Positions 12,231 to 25,474 of a stretch of DNA of 64,000 bases are shown in pieces. The notes below the pieces were generated by a model that did no database searches, was not told the DNA's origin, and saw only the letters and a program-made list of their open reading frames with translations. Origin of the DNA: Acanthochlamys bracteata. Its lineage: Eukaryota; Streptophyta; Magnoliopsida; Pandanales; Velloziaceae. The stretch is taken from NCBI GenBank assembly GCA_019914995.1, contig CM034137.1:5979155-6043154 (forward strand). Reading direction: 5' to 3'. Position 1 is the first letter of the stretch. Every line of letters begins with the position of its first letter. The translations under genes and the position numbers were made by a program.

Positions 12231-14982
12231 ATGGATCAGCGTAGGAAGTTCATTATTTGTTTTGCTGCACATGCAATAATGCTTGTTTTAATCATAGTCA
12301 TTAATAAATTCAGGGCAAGAGATGCAAGTGTTCCTCGTGGACCATCCTTAATTAGACATATGAGTAGGGTTTCACATTTATGTACAATACTAAGAGGAGA
12401 ACCAGAGAATTGCATTTCCTATCTTAGAATGGATGCAAATGCTTTCATCAACCTTGCCTAAATACTGCGTAATAATCATTTACTAAAAGACTTGCAATAT
12501 GTCATGGTAGAAGAGCAGCTTGCATGCTTTTTGCATATTATTGGATATAGCAGAACTAATAGGACGATGAAGATCGACTTCATATGGTCAGGGCGGATAG
12601 TTCATTGCTGCTTTCACCGAGTGTTTGCCTCCAAAGCTTAAGAATGTTTATATAATCCAAACGAGTGTTTGCCTCACATGAACATCAACGTATACGGGCA
12701 AATCCTAATTGGTATCCGTATTTTATGGTATAGTAAATATGTTCTTGTAAGTTGTGCAAAATTTTATTATGATAAGTTAGGTTATCTAAATTTTATCAAA
12801 TTATTTTGTAGGATTGTATATGCCTAATTGATGGTACACTTGTACTTGCAAGAATCACTGGTAATTTGACAGCATGCTTTCGAGGTCGAAAGCATGTCAC
12901 TCAAAATGGTTTAGAGTGTTGCAATCTTGATATGAAGTTCACATATGTCTTGACTTTACGGTACTAAAAGATGCATTGAGTTGACCTTTAGCAAGTCATT
13001 TGAATGTCCCATAAGGTAATAATTATATACCACTCACCTTACAAGTGACATGCATATGCTCGTTACATTACAAAAGCTTTTTTTGTTTCTTGAGTGTAGG
13101 AAAATTTTTACTTTGTTGATGCGGGGTACACAACCATGCCAAGCTTTCTTCCTCCATATCAGGAAGTGTGTTAACATTTGAAAGAAATTATTGGACGCAA
13201 ATCAGAGATGTTGGAACTATAAAGACAATTTTGATGATAACATAAAATTAAGAACTATGATTTATATTAGACTCATAATCTGAAATCAAGTTCTGTAGGA
13301 TTAGACAAACAAAGATCATTTTATTCACAGCAGACAAAACAGCCATTATACAGCCAACTGTCATTAAATAGCATACGGAACAGAGGATGCCATAGTCATA
13401 TTGCAGTCAGCTGCTTAATCACTGAAGCACAAGAAAACCTCTCTGTTTCGAAACAGAGCTTTAGGTTCAACAGCAACAAAACTTTACTTACTTCAAAAAT
13501 CTTCTTGACTCACAACGCATTGAAGCAATTCAAATAGAAGATCTACAACGAGCAAAAATCATCTTCAGTTTCATAGAAATGGAAAGCTCAATAATAAATG
13601 GAAGAAAGCACATTATACAAGTCAAGATCTTTAATCAAGTCAAGCAGTCAACCAGCGATGCATTAAATATGGACAAGCCAAATCAACTCATCTATCTTCA
13701 GACAGAAGCTTAGCTATATTAAGCTCTTAATCGCTGGCGGCAAATTCAAATCTTTACAACGCATTTAATGCCATGGAGATATTGCACAAAAACAACCGAA
13801 AGCAATTAAGAAAACGGTTAATTAACCGCTGGGCAAAACTGCTCTCTTTCTCTGACGTGAAGAACCACCCATGAAAAAGAGCGCCAACGGCAACGTTCTT
13901 CTACGGTTCCTGCACAGAGAAGAAACACTATAAGAAGGGAGTCACAGCAACAAAGAAACAGTAGAGAGAACACAAGCAAAACAGAGATACACAAGAACTC
14001 TACTTGTCTACACAAACATCAAATCTTGCTGCTGATCACACTGAAGAAATCTCTCTCAGCAACATATCTGATCATCTCATTCGAAATACTTCATGAACAC
14101 ATAACTCACATGAGATAGATTCTGTGCTCAATTTCTGCTTATCTTTCTTGTAACCTTTTACTGACATTGTGAAGGTGGTGCTGCAGGCACCGGAAAGAAA
14201 GCTCAGGTGGAGCTTGGTGAAAGCTCTTAGACCTTATAATAGAGCTAGCAAATCAGCCAGGGGGATAGGTGTGTCCAGTAGGCTGTTAGGGGTTGTCTTG
14301 ATGAAGAAACCCGGTAGAGTAAATGTGCTTGGTGAAGCACTTTGCTCTAGGTGTATTTATAGTTTATTAAAGGTTTAGTGAAGCTTTGGCTCTGGTGATA
14401 GAGCGACCGTAGATATAGGCAAAGGGGTTTTGCCGAACCACATTAAATATTCTGAGTACTACCTTTTTACTTGTGTCAGTAAACACTCTAACTCTCTCTG
14501 TCTGCAGGTTACAGAATTGACACAGCCGGCTAAAAGCTTGCTGCCAGTAGGATAACTAAGCTTGACGAAAATTTTTATTGACTAACTCAATTCACCCCTC
14601 CCTCTTGAGTTAATCTTACAGGAAAACCTAACAAGAGAATAAGAGTTGTTCAATTTTCAGCACTCTTCGCTGCAAAGATTGATAGAGAGCTTTTGCCTTA
14701 TTGAAGGGTCGATTTATGATGATCCACTAATATCCCTATTATTCTTTTCCAGTGCAAGTTAATATTGTGTTAGCATATTGTGTATTACATAATTATATAG
14801 TGGGTATGATTCATAATTACATGATCTTGAATGATTCTAGGATGTATGAGGAATATGAATATGATTTGAAAAATTTCAGCACTAGGAGTCAACACGAGCA
14901 ATGTTTAGAGAACAGACAATGGCAAGAATTGAGGGACAAGATTGCAAATGACATGTGGAAAGACTATAGTGTTGATCTTTAG
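12231..14982 (+). pseudogene. PIF/Harbinger DDE transposase relic
   Basis: The N-terminal part (ATG 12231) ends in SYLRMDANAFINL, a hallmark of plant Harbinger transposases. The next part (about 12815-12970) contains LIDGTLVLAR and FRGRKHVTQN, which surround the first catalytic Asp of the DDE nuclease, then NLDMKFTYVL. A further block (about 13110) reads DAGYTTMPSFLPPYQ, around the second Asp. After the 1.4-kb insertion 13209-14620 the C-terminal part resumes with ELFNFQHSSL and RAFALLKGRF in shifted frames, then VQVNIVLAYCVLHNYI. The protein would cut and rejoin DNA at the element ends. Several frameshifts and stops (for example near 12460) make it inactive. Confidence 0.82.
13209..14620 (+). 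repeat. Solo LTR of a SIRE-like copia element
   Basis: A 1412-bp block beginning TGTTGGAACT and ending TTAATCTTACA, inserted in the transposase gene. Its start (AATTTTGATGATAACAT, then AAGTTCTG(T/C)AGGATTA and AACAGAGGAT) is collinear with the LTR at 53790-54200 read on the minus strand, so it belongs to the same family as the large copia element at the right of the window. Flanks AGAGA and GGAAA are at best a decayed 5-bp duplication. No internal region remains, which is expected after recombination between two LTRs. Confidence 0.75.
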
Positions 14983-16158
14983 GATGCCTTTAGTTGCTCA
15001 GCTTATTTTGTAGTAAAGAATGTTTGTAGTGATTTTTTCGGTCTGTGGTTGTCTTAACATTCACAAATTATTATAATTCCGTTGGATGAATTTCAATATT
15101 ATGCTTTTGTAAGGTAATTTGATCATTTACAAGAAATATGGTATGTAGTTTGTAATCTTTCGTATACGATGGCTTTTTATTTGCTATAATGGGTTTGTTA
15201 TTAGCTTATGTCTTACCTTTATTGTTCATTATATCTGGTACAATATGCTTCCAAATTGTTGAGGATGCGAATGTCACTCGAATCTAAATAGGGTCAAGCT
15301 TTAGTCTTGTCCCTCCCTATGCGAAAGGGTAAGAGAACACCTAGTAAGAGTTGGATATAGTTTCAGGATGAGAAGCTCATTGAATTTCTTGCTGAGCAAT
15401 GTAGACAAGATAAGAAAGTGGATAAGGTTTTAGAAATCCTACCTTCGTCGCTGATGCCAACCATATTAATGACATTTGTCATACGGACTTCACATCTAAC
15501 CATATTGAACACCATTATCGTACCTTACGTCAGAGGGTGCTTCTTATTAAATTTGTGCTTAGTATAAGTGGGGCTGGTTGGAATGACGAACGTAAGATGA
15601 TCGTTTTGAACAAGGAGACTGAGAGAGACCTTGTGCAGGAAATTTAGTCGATTAGCTAAGCTTTGTATTCAATGAGCGTTGGTTTACATACATCTTATTT
15701 AATTTTTTGACACCATATTTTATGTATTGGTCATTATTGTTTTGTGTCGATGGGTTACAGAGTAATCCACAGCTCAATCAATTCATCAATGCACCAATTC
15801 ATCTACTGGATGAGCTGCGAATAATTTATGGAGACGTTGAAGTCACCGAATAATTTTACAATCTTGCCCCTATCAGTTTTGGAGAGTCAACACCAGAAAG
15901 TGGCCAAAATAGTACTGCAAGGGATGAGACTGCGGAGGATCCACACACACTGCATTTTATGGAGGAGTTACAAATTTTTACATTTTCACCAGCGTGGCCA
16001 TTACTAAGTAGGCAACCTCTTGTACCACATTTTTACTTCTCTTCACCTGCTTAAAAAAGGACAAACTATAGACATGCAATGATGACAACAAATTTCAGGA
16101 GGACTTAGTTGCCTCGGTGCGAGACATTGCTTCGACAATAAGAGAACTGAAAGAAGAT

Positions 16159-17425
16159 TGATATAGACAAAACTAATTAAGAAAATTCAGTGATTCTATT
16201 TTAGTCTATTCCGTACGGTTGTCGTCTACCGTATAGCAAATAACGAGTTTGTTCCACAGAGATTATTGTTAACTCTAATTCAAATTTTTCACTAACAAAA
16301 ATTGTGTTTGTAAAAACTAATCAAAAGTATACGAGAGCTAAGAACGAGATCGAAAAAATAGGTATGCAAACAACTGGAGTTTTAGAATCCACCACTAACG
16401 TCTAATTTAATCTTTAAGTAAATATAATAATAGATTATGATGATTGTGAAGACTTTGTACCTAACACCTTGGTCTAGTTATTAGATACGATTTCTAATTA
16501 TGACTTTAACTTTGGTCCAGTATAAAATCACATATCGCTAGTGATATTCTAACTCCTTGTTTAGAAATTACTAACGATGCATTAGGTTCTGCGAAATCAT
16601 AAATCATATAGTTACATTCACTTTGGTCCAGTAAATATTAACTACAGTTATTAATCCTGTAATTCGTAAGTTATTTTTCGATTGGTCTTCGCAAACACAA
16701 TTAACATAATAATTTAGATATCAAACTCAATGCTAATCATGCATGCAAATTTAATATCTAAACATCCTTTCAAATAAGAATTAATAACTCACATAAAATC
16801 AACAATTCATACATCACATAATATTCAATAAATAAATTAAATTTATTAGGGTTTCATTCTAATTCTAGTTTAGAGAATTTAGCCACTCATATTAATATTA
16901 CACAATAATATTGTATGAAAAATAAAATATGAGAAAAAGAGAAGAAAGCAAATTTGAAGAATTTTTCGTCTTTAATCTGATCTTCCTTCTGTCTCCTGTC
17001 GGCTCTTCGTTCCCTCCTTGTTGCTCCTTGTTGGTTCTTGTTGCTTCTGGTTCCTTCTTGTTGGCCCTCCATTCATCCCTTTTTATAGTTGAACTTTCTC
17101 ACATAAAATTAGAAAAAAATATCTTCAGAATCTTCGGATTAGATTTGATACTAGATTTGTTGCAATATTTGATGCTAGATCTGATGCTAAATTCTTGGTT
17201 TAGATTTGATTGGTCAAATGCATCAATGAGGACCGTCGCTTGATATTTCCTCCCATGAGTAGCTCTTTTATTTCATTCCTTCAATAATTTGCTTCTTTAT
17301 TCACCTATGCTTTACAAAAATAAAATAAATTAAATTAATTCATATTATGAATAGAATTTTAATAAAAATCTAATATTTTACTATAACAATAACATATAAT
17401 AAATATGTATCATTACACATTATCA
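16159..17425 (-). repeat. 3' LTR of the Athila-like element
   Basis: In minus orientation begins TGATAATGTGTAATG. It is collinear with 24066-25322, including the ACGGTTGTCGTCTACCGTAT block, with scattered substitutions and small indels. Confidence 0.9.
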
Positions 17426-17428
17426 AAT

Positions 17429-17440
17429 ACCCCCAAACTT
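17429..17440 (-). other. Polypurine tract of the Athila-like element
   Basis: AAGTTTGGGGGT on the minus strand, just before the 3' LTR. It is the usual site for plus-strand priming. Confidence 0.75.
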
Positions 17441-18628
17441 AATTTTTTGCTAGTCCTTGAGCAAAATGATAAGAAAATTATATATATCATTCTTCACAAC
17501 TTATTCTCATAATTTTTAATTTCTTCGTGTAGTTTGATCACCCAAAATCTTTAAAGAATAATATAAGCATAATAAACAAATTAACATCACTTACAAACTC
17601 TCTTAATTGCACTATATAGTAATCAAATCAACTCAACCTCGCATTTCAAAACATATGTAACATACTAGAAGGAAGTTTAGAATTTAATGTCCATAAGTAT
17701 GTTTAGAAATCATCTCCCCAAAACACATACAATTTTTAGAGATTCACCAAGTTATTTTAACTGTTGTAATGAATGAAGTCAAATTTACGAAGTCGTCAAA
17801 ATACAAAGTAACCAAGAGCACATTTAACTTCAAGAAGAACACGATATACTCAATCATTGGCCCAATTTTGCGGCTCTTTTATTTATTTAATTGCTCTTTC
17901 TTCACCATTTCACTTTTCAAAGACTTTTTATAACTCTGTATCTCAATTATCCCTAAGAATTGAAAACAAAATAAGACAACACAAAAAATATTAAGATCAA
18001 CTCTAAACCTCGCATTGTATGGTGATAGATGTCATCACTCGCTATAGACTATGAAATCAAAATCCTCTATAAAATGTATTCAATTGTATTGTTTAGAATG
18101 ACAAGATTTTATCAACTCAATTATATACAGTACTATATCAAGAAGGATGTAGGCTTACTTAATAAGAATATTATACGAACAAACTCAATAAGGATTCTAG
18201 TTTCAAAAGCCATACTAGAAAGAGAGTTCAAATTCATTATTGAAAAATGGATGATAGTCTATCAATCGATGTTTATGCATAATTTTCTATCTCCCCCCCA
18301 AGCTTAAATTCGACATTGTCCTCAATAGTGAAAGATAAAAATGAACAATATATAAAGCAAAGGGATATAAAAATTGAGATGTAGGAAAGCTCCCCTGATT
18401 TTTACATGGCTTGAATCTTTGATTAACTTTTCCATCAACTGCATCACAACAACAAATCTTTGCATCGTAGTGATTCTTTTTTCTTTCCGAACCCTTCAAA
18501 AATAATAAACATATCAACTCAAACGAAAAACAAAATCATACAAACTTCAAATACTACTAAAGAGAAAGGGCTTGGGTTGTCTCCCAATAAGCGCTAAATT
18601 TAACGTCTTCAGCCAGACGAGAAGTTTG
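17441..18628 (-). other. Non-coding 3' internal region of the Athila-like element
   Basis: About 1.2 kb between pol and the polypurine tract. Athila/Tat elements often carry an env-like or extra ORF here. I see only short frames with many stops and no recognisable protein. Confidence 0.5.
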
Positions 18629-21600
18629 TTAAATAGAATCGCGCAGTTGAAGGGTTGGTTCAGTTTGGATTGCAAGGGTGGTCTCTAAGTATGGCTTCAA
18701 GCGATTCCCATTGACCTTAAATTGTGCTCCAGATTTGAGATCCTTGATATCTATAGCTCCATGTGGAAAGATTTCAACTATGTCATATGGTCCATGCCAT
18801 TTTGACTTTAGCTTTCCTGTAAAGAGTTTCAACCGTGAATTAAACAATAAAACTTTCATATCTAGAGTAAACTGTTTTCGCTGAATTGACTTGTCATGAA
18901 AGGACTTTGTGCGTTCCTTATAAATCTTTGCATTCTCATAAGCATCGTTACGAATTTCTTCCAATTCATTTAGTTGCAACTTTCTTTCATTCCCTACATC
19001 TTTTATGTCAAACTTTAGCTTTTTTATAGCCCAATATGCATTATGTTCACGTTCCATATGTAAATGACATGCTTTTCCAAATACAATAGATATGGACTCA
19101 TCCCTATAGGTGTGTTATATGCTGTCCTGTAAGCCTATAAAACATCACTAAGTTTTATTACCCAATCTTTTCTTGTGATGTTCACAGTTTTCTCCAAAAT
19201 ATTTTTAATTTTCTATTGCGAATTTCTACTTGTCCTAAAGTTTGAGGGTGATATGGAGTGGCTATCTTATGAGTTATGCCATATTTTCTTAGCAAAGTAT
19301 TAAAAGGTTTATTGCAAAAATGTTTACCACCATCACTAATGATTGCTCCAGGGGTTCCAAATCTAATGAAAATCATATTCTTCAAAAATTTGAGGACAAT
19401 CTTATGATCATTAACTTTTGTGGCTTGAGCCTCTACCCATTTATATGCATAATCAACAGTAACAAGAATATAAGAATACCCAAAGTAGGAAGGGAATGGA
19501 CCATGAAGTCTATACCTCAAACAACAAAAAGTTCTACAACCAAAATATTAGTCAAAGACATCATGTTCCTCCTGCTGATATTTCCTATTCTTTGGCATCT
19601 GTCACACTTAGAACAAAAGTTAAATGCATTTTTAAATAAAGTGGGCCAAAAGAAACCTAATTAAAGGACTTTATGGGTTGTTTTCTTATCACCAAAATGA
19701 CCTCCACATGCTAACTCATGGCTATGCCTTAGAATTCTTTCTTGTCATCCTCAGGAACGCATCTTCTAATGATCTGGTCCGGACAGTGTTTAAACAAATA
19801 GGGATCATCCCAATAATAGTGCTTCACCATAGACAGAAATCTCTTCTTTTTCTGAAAAGATAAATTATTTCTCGTTACACAACTAGTAAGATAATTCACA
19901 AAATCAGCATACCAAGATTCTTTAAGTAATAGAAAGAAGTTATTCATCTGGAAAAGAATCATTTAGAGGCATGTCGTCTCCTTCTCTTTGATCTTCAATC
20001 ACGATACGAGAAAGATGGTCTGCTACCACATTTTCGCTTCCTTTCTTATCTTTAATCTCTAAGTCAAACTCTTGTAGCAATAAGATCCATCAAATCAACC
20101 TAGGCTTAGCATCTTTTTTAGTCAACAAATACTTAAGAGTAGCATGGTCAGTAAATACAATAACTTTAGAACCAAAAAGATATGGACGAAATTTTTCTAA
20201 AGCAAACACCACAGCAAGCAACTCTTTTTCTATTGTTGAATAATTAAATTGTGCATCATTCAAAGTCGTGCTAGCATAATATATAACATGTGGCAGTTTA
20301 TCAATTCGTTGACTAAGCACTGCACCAATAGCATAATCTGAAGCATCATACATCAATTCAAATGGTAAATTTCAATCGGGAGCAGTGATTATGGTAGCAG
20401 TAGTTAAGACATGTTTCAAATTGTTGAATGCATCCAAACAATTTTTATCAAAATCAAACACAGCATTCTTAACCAATAAATCACATAGAAGCCTAGTTAT
20501 TTTAGAAAAATCCTTAGTGAATCTTTTATAAAAACCAGCATAACCTAAGAAACTTCTAATGGCTTTTACTGAAGTAGGGGGAGGTAGATTTTTTATAATT
20601 TCAATTTTTGCTCTATCCATCTCAATTCTTTTACTAGAAACCACATGTCCTAAGACAATTCCTTCTTTAACCATGAAATGATATTTTTCTCAATTCAAAA
20701 CCAAGTTTGTTTCTTTGCATCTAGACAAATCCAATTTCAAATTATCAAGGCATCCATCAAAAGAAGATTCAAAAACTGAAAAATCATCCATAAATACCTC
20801 GATAATTCTCTCTACCATATCAGAAAATATAGCCATCATACATTTTTGAAATGTTGCTGGAGCATTGTACAAACCAAAAGGCATCCTCTTATAGGCGAAA
20901 GTACCAAATGGACAAGTGAAAGTTGTCTTCTCTTAGTCTTCTGGAGCAATTGGAATTTGATTATACCCTGAAAACCATCAAGAAAACAATAATGTGAGTG
21001 TCCAGCTAAACGTTCAAGCATTTGATCAATGAAAGGTAAATGAAAATGATCCTTTCTTATTGCAGAATTAACTTCCTATAATCAATACAAACACGCCATC
21101 CCGTAGTTATTTTTTTAGGGATCAATTCATTATTCTCATTTTTAACTACTGTTATCCCAGATTTTTTAGGTACTACTTGCACAGGACTAACCCATCTACT
21201 ATCAGAAGATTGGATAGGTTACTCCTACATTAAGCAGTTTTAAAATTTCAGCTCTAACAACCTCTTTCATATTAGGATTTAATCTCCTTTGGCTTTCACG
21301 AGTAGGTTTGGCATCATCCTCCATTAAAATTCTATGCATACACATCACACGACTAATATACCTTTTATGTCAGTTATTGTCCAACCTATTGCTGTCCTAT
21401 GCTCTTTTAGGATATTAATGAGGCTTTGCTCTTCTCTAACTGTAAGATCTGAAGATATGATGACTGGGAAGGTTTCATTATCACCTAAGAATGCATATTT
21501 AAGATGTTCACGCAATGGTTTGAGTTCTAACTTAGGACGGACTACAGTAGATGGCTCTATCCTTTTTTTATTCATCTCTAAAGGTTCAAATGAGGCTCTA

Positions 21601-22375
21601 TAACTAGGTTGAATTGGTTTTAACACATTTAGGGCAGCAAGCATATCATTAGAATTATCACTATCTCCCACATCTAAAGTTAACGCTGCTTCCAGATTAT
21701 CTTTACATTTTTCCGGCAAAACAATAGAATCGATTAGTGGATCTAATAAATCAAAAGAAAAGTAATAATCTGAAGAAATAGAAGGATGTTTTAAAACATC
21801 AAACACTTTGAATTTAACGGTTTCACTCAATACTGTCATTGGAGGATGTCTTTCTTCACATTGATACACGTGTCTGCAGTAGCCATAAACGGACGACCAA
21901 GAAGAATAGGAACCTCAGGATCACTTTTCAAGTTTTCCTCCATATCTAAAACAATGAAATCTGCAGGAAGAATTAATTTGTCAACTTGAACTAAAACATC
22001 CTCTATAATATCTGTGAAATGCCGTATGGAATGGTCAGCAAGCTCGAGACGTGCAGTAGTATTTTTTATACCTTCCAAACCCAACTCTTTGTAGATAGAA
22101 AATGGCATCAAGTTGATGCTTGCTCCTAGGTCCAACATAGCACGTCCAAGTCTTTTGGCACCAATAGTGATAGGAATATCAAAACCACCTGAATCATCAA
22201 GTTTAGGTGGAAGCTCGCTTTTCAACACTGCACTTACATTCTTGTTCAATCTGATTCCTTCGTTTGGTGCAAATTTGAGTTTGTGAGCCTTCAAAATTTT
22301 AATGAATTTTTCATATGCTGGAATCTGTTCAATCACATCAAGCAAAGGAAGGTTAATATGCACCTTACTTAACAT
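18629..22375 (-). pseudogene. Athila-like pol relic (PR, RT, RNase H, integrase)
   Basis: Reading right to left: protease with DLGASINLMPFSIYKELG and ILLGRPFMAT (22375-21836); linker and start of RT (21869-21345); RT with GWRVCIDYRKLN near 21100 and the catalytic block FMDDFSVF near 20795 (FMDD in place of the usual YxDD); RNase H with [14 protein letters not shown] near 20345 (the first catalytic Asp); integrase with ILVTVDYAYKWVEA and GTPGAIISDGG near 19460-19340 and HPQTLGQVEIRNRK (Gly-Gln-Val-Glu, the catalytic Glu); C-terminal domain with KLKSKWHGPYDI. Frameshifts occur near 21340, 20900, 20680 and 19970, with further stops. The machinery would reverse-transcribe and integrate the element, but this copy cannot. 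Confidence 0.88.
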
Positions 22376-22689
22376 ATCATAAATATCTTGAAATTGCTTA
22401 TCCTGTTTATTTTACTTTAACCAGCCCGAAAATGGTATAGGAGGTGTATAACGATCAACCGCCTTATACAGTCCGGAAGGATGATGATCAAATTTCTTTC
22501 CATGGTGTTGATCATTCTCAGATGGCGATGATTCCGACATTTTTTCTCTTAATCCAGATCTGTCCAGCTCTTGTTTTTCATCACCTACAACTACACTTTC
22601 ATCAGAAACATCAACTTTATTGTCATTATTACTAAGCTTACCTGATCTTAATTGAATGACTTTTGCTTATTCATTATTTCGTGGATTGA

Positions 22690-23924
22690 TGTTAGGTTGA
22701 GTAGGAAACTTACTAGGCTCTTTTTGGTTCAAAGTTTGAGCGATTTGACCTACCTGAGCTTCAAGCCTTTGTTGACCAATTGCTAACTGTCTTACCAAAT
22801 CCTCCAATGAATTCGATGGCTTTGGTTGAGGTGGAGATTGGTGTTGTTGATTGCTCCACTAAAAGTTGGGATATGATGATTCCTCCATCCAGGATTGTAA
22901 GTGTTTGAATATGGATCATATTTAGGATGTCGGTTATAGGAACTTACCATATTTGCTTGTTCTTGTACAAACTCAAGAAAATCTACTCCCTGTGGACAAT
23001 ATACAATAGAATGACCAGATAAATCACAAATGCCACATACCTCTTGTGTTGAAAGTTTTCCATTCATAGCCAGCAAAGTATCCAATTTGTTATTAATAGC
23101 ATTCACCTGTGTTTTAGAAGTATAATCGTTATTACCATTCACCTCATAAATTCCAGCTCGTCTTCCTTGTGTATCTATATGTTGCGTCTCAAGAGCTAGA
23201 TTTTCGAATAGCGTTTGACATTTAGCCGGTGTCTTATCCGAATAGATCCACCTGCATAATTATTCACTGCAGTCTTGCTAGAAAGGGTTAGTGCCTTATA
23301 AAATATACGCATCACAACCAAAATAGGTAAACCATGGTGGGGATATTGAATTAACAAGTTATTAAATCGTTCCCATGCCTCAGAAAATGACTCATCAGAT
23401 TGTTGAGTGAATTGAATGATTTTATTTCTTAATGCATCAGTTTTCTGAGTTGAAAAGAATTTCTCTCAAAACATGTTTTGAATTTCAGTCTAAGTAGTAA
23501 GTGAACTAGATTTAAGTGATTGTAACCATACCTTTGCTCTATCTTTTAAAGTGTAGGGAAAGATTTTCATTTGAAGGTGTTCCTCAGTAACCTCATCTGT
23601 CAAAGGCATGTCAGAAACCATATTGAAAATTTCTCGAACATGAGCTAAAAGATCTTCATTGTTCAAACCATGAAAAGAAGGCATCATATTAAAATGAATA
23701 GTTTTCAACTCATAGTCTCTAACAGCATCAGGGAGAACTATACTAGATGAAGATACAGGAATTGTGGAAATGTCAAGATCTCCTATTGTTTCATTCGGTG
23801 CAATAGCCATCTCTTCAATTCTAATATTCAAATGATTTCTACGCTCACGTCTAATTCTCCTAACCTCTCTTTTAAGTTCAGGATCAAATTCAAGTGAAGA
23901 TTGACTATGAGAGCGAGTGATCAT
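22690..23924 (-). pseudogene. Athila-like gag relic
   Basis: Starts at ATG 23924 with ITRSHSQSSLEFDPELKREV. It contains the retrotransposon gag core (FHGLNNEDLLAHVREI; LKDRAKVWLQSL near 23530) and a CCHC zinc knuckle near 23030 (CGICDLSGHSIVYC). It encodes the capsid/nucleocapsid precursor that packages RNA. A stop after SSSLTT (23490) and later stops and shifts break it. Confidence 0.85.
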
Positions 23925-24042
23925 ACAATAATGTAACTATAATAAAAAACAAACTAATATGCTCTAAGCTAAATGCAGAACAAATTCAAAATATCAATGA
24001 ATCTAAATGAAGCTAAATTGAATCAAAGTCAAAATAAAACAA

Positions 24043-24060
24043 TCCCTAGCAACGGCGCCA
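24043..24060 (-). other. Primer binding site, tRNA-Asp type
   Basis: On the minus strand TGGCGCCGTTGCTAGGGA, complementary (one mismatch) to the 3' end of plant tRNA-Asp, five bases inside the 5' LTR. Confidence 0.85.
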
Positions 24061-24065
24061 AAAAC

Positions 24066-25322
24066 TGGTGTAAATAAAACCAACTAAAAAAATCCAATGA
24101 TTCCATCTAAGTCTATCCCGCAAGTGCACGGTTGTCGTCTACCGTATAGCAAATAACGAGTTTGTTCCACAGAGATTATTGTTAACTCTAACTTAAATTT
24201 TTCACTAACAAAAGTTGTGTTTGTAAAAACTAATCAAAAGTGTACGAGAGCTAAGAACGAGATCGAGAAAACAGGTATGCAAACAACTCGAGTTTTAGAA
24301 TCCACCACTAATGCCTCTAATTTAATCTTTAAAAATATGATAACAGATTATGATGATTGTGAAGACTTTGTACCTAACACCTTGGTCCAGTTCTTAGATA
24401 CGATTTCTAATTATGACTTTAACTTTGGTCCAGTATAAAATCACCTATCGCTAGTGATATTCTAACTCCTTGTTTAGAAATTACTAACGATGGATTAGGT
24501 TCTTCGAAATCATAAATCATGTAGTTACATTCACTTTGGTCCAGTAAATATTAACTGTAGTTATTAATCCTGTAATTCGTAAGTTATGCTCCGATTAGTC
24601 CTCGCAAACACAATTAATATAATAATTTATATATCAAACTCAATGCTAATCATGCATGCAAATTTAATATCTAAATATCCTTTCAAACAAGAATTAACAA
24701 ATCACATAAAATCAGCAATCCATACATCACATAATATTTAAGAAATAAATTAAATTTATTAGGATTTTATCCTTACTTCAATTTAGAAAATTTAGCTACT
24801 CATATTAATATTACACACAATAATATTATATGAAAAATAAAATATGAGAAAAAGAGAAGAAAGCAAATCTGAAAAATTTTTCGTCTCTAATCTGATCTTC
24901 CTTCTGTCTCCCGTCGGCTCTTCGTTGGCTCTTCATTCGCTTCTTGTTGCTTCTTGTGGGCCCTCCATTAATCCCTTTTTATAGTTGAACTTTCTCCCAC
25001 AAAATTAGAAAAAAATATCTTCAGAATCTTCGGATTAGATTTGATACTAGATTTGTTGCAATATTTGATGCTAGATTTGATGCTAAATTTTTTGTTTAGA
25101 TTTGATTGGTCAAATGCATCAATGAGGACCGCCCGCTTGATATTTCCTCCCATGATTAGCTCTTTTATTTCATTCCTTCAATAATTTGCTTCTTTATTCA
25201 CCTATGCTTCACAAAAATAAAATAAAATAAATTAATTTATATTATGAATAAAATTTTAATTAAAATATAATATTTTACTATAACAATAAGATATAATAAA
25301 TATGTATTATTACACATTATCA
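24066..25322 (-). repeat. 5' LTR of the Athila-like element
   Basis: A 1257-bp partner of 16159-17425. It ends TACACCA on the minus strand next to the primer site and is followed outside by AAGAT. Confidence 0.9.
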
Positions 25323-25474
25323 AAGATTACGGTAAAGAGGTATTGACCGCCCTCAGAGCATTGTCTGGTGATTTTCAAAAGGAACAATTCGGGTTAGCAT
25401 ATGATGAGCTAATGACAGACAAGAAGAAGGCATGTGCATTTCTCGCAAAAGATGATCCCTTGAGAAGACCATGA

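Larger units (their letters stand above)
16159..25322 (-). mobile_element. Ty3/gypsy LTR retrotransposon, Athila/Tat-like
   Basis: Two LTRs of 1267 and 1257 bp flank gag and pol on the minus strand. The 5-bp duplication AAGAT is perfect (16154-16158 and 25323-25327). The primer site matches tRNA-Asp, as used by Athila-type elements, and a G-rich polypurine tract adjoins the other LTR. The protease has the DLGASINLMP motif typical of the Athila/Tat branch. A 1.2-kb non-coding stretch separates pol from the 3' LTR. It inserted in the Harbinger Myb-like gene, so it is younger than that element. Confidence 0.9.
15319..25474 (+). pseudogene. Harbinger ORF1: Myb/SANT-like DNA-binding protein, split by a gypsy element
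   Basis: Starts at ATG 15319 with RKGKRTPSKSWI, then DEKLIEFLAEQCRQDKKVDK, and GAGWNDERKMIV near 15575, as in the Myb/SANT-like domain that accompanies plant Harbinger transposases and helps bind the element ends. The frame runs to 16158 with frameshifts and stops. It resumes at 25323 with YGKEVLTALRALSGDFQKEQ and ends at TGA 25472. The insertion duplicated AAGAT, and removing it restores the reading frame. The ORF lies downstream of the transposase gene in the same direction. It is not functional. Confidence 0.78.

Noticed and set aside
14169..14378. 69-codon ORF in the solo LTR
   Set aside because: LTR sequence. No gag or regulatory protein resemblance.
18029..18307. 92-codon plus-strand ORF
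   Set aside because: Antisense and within the non-coding tail of the Athila-like element. No domain.
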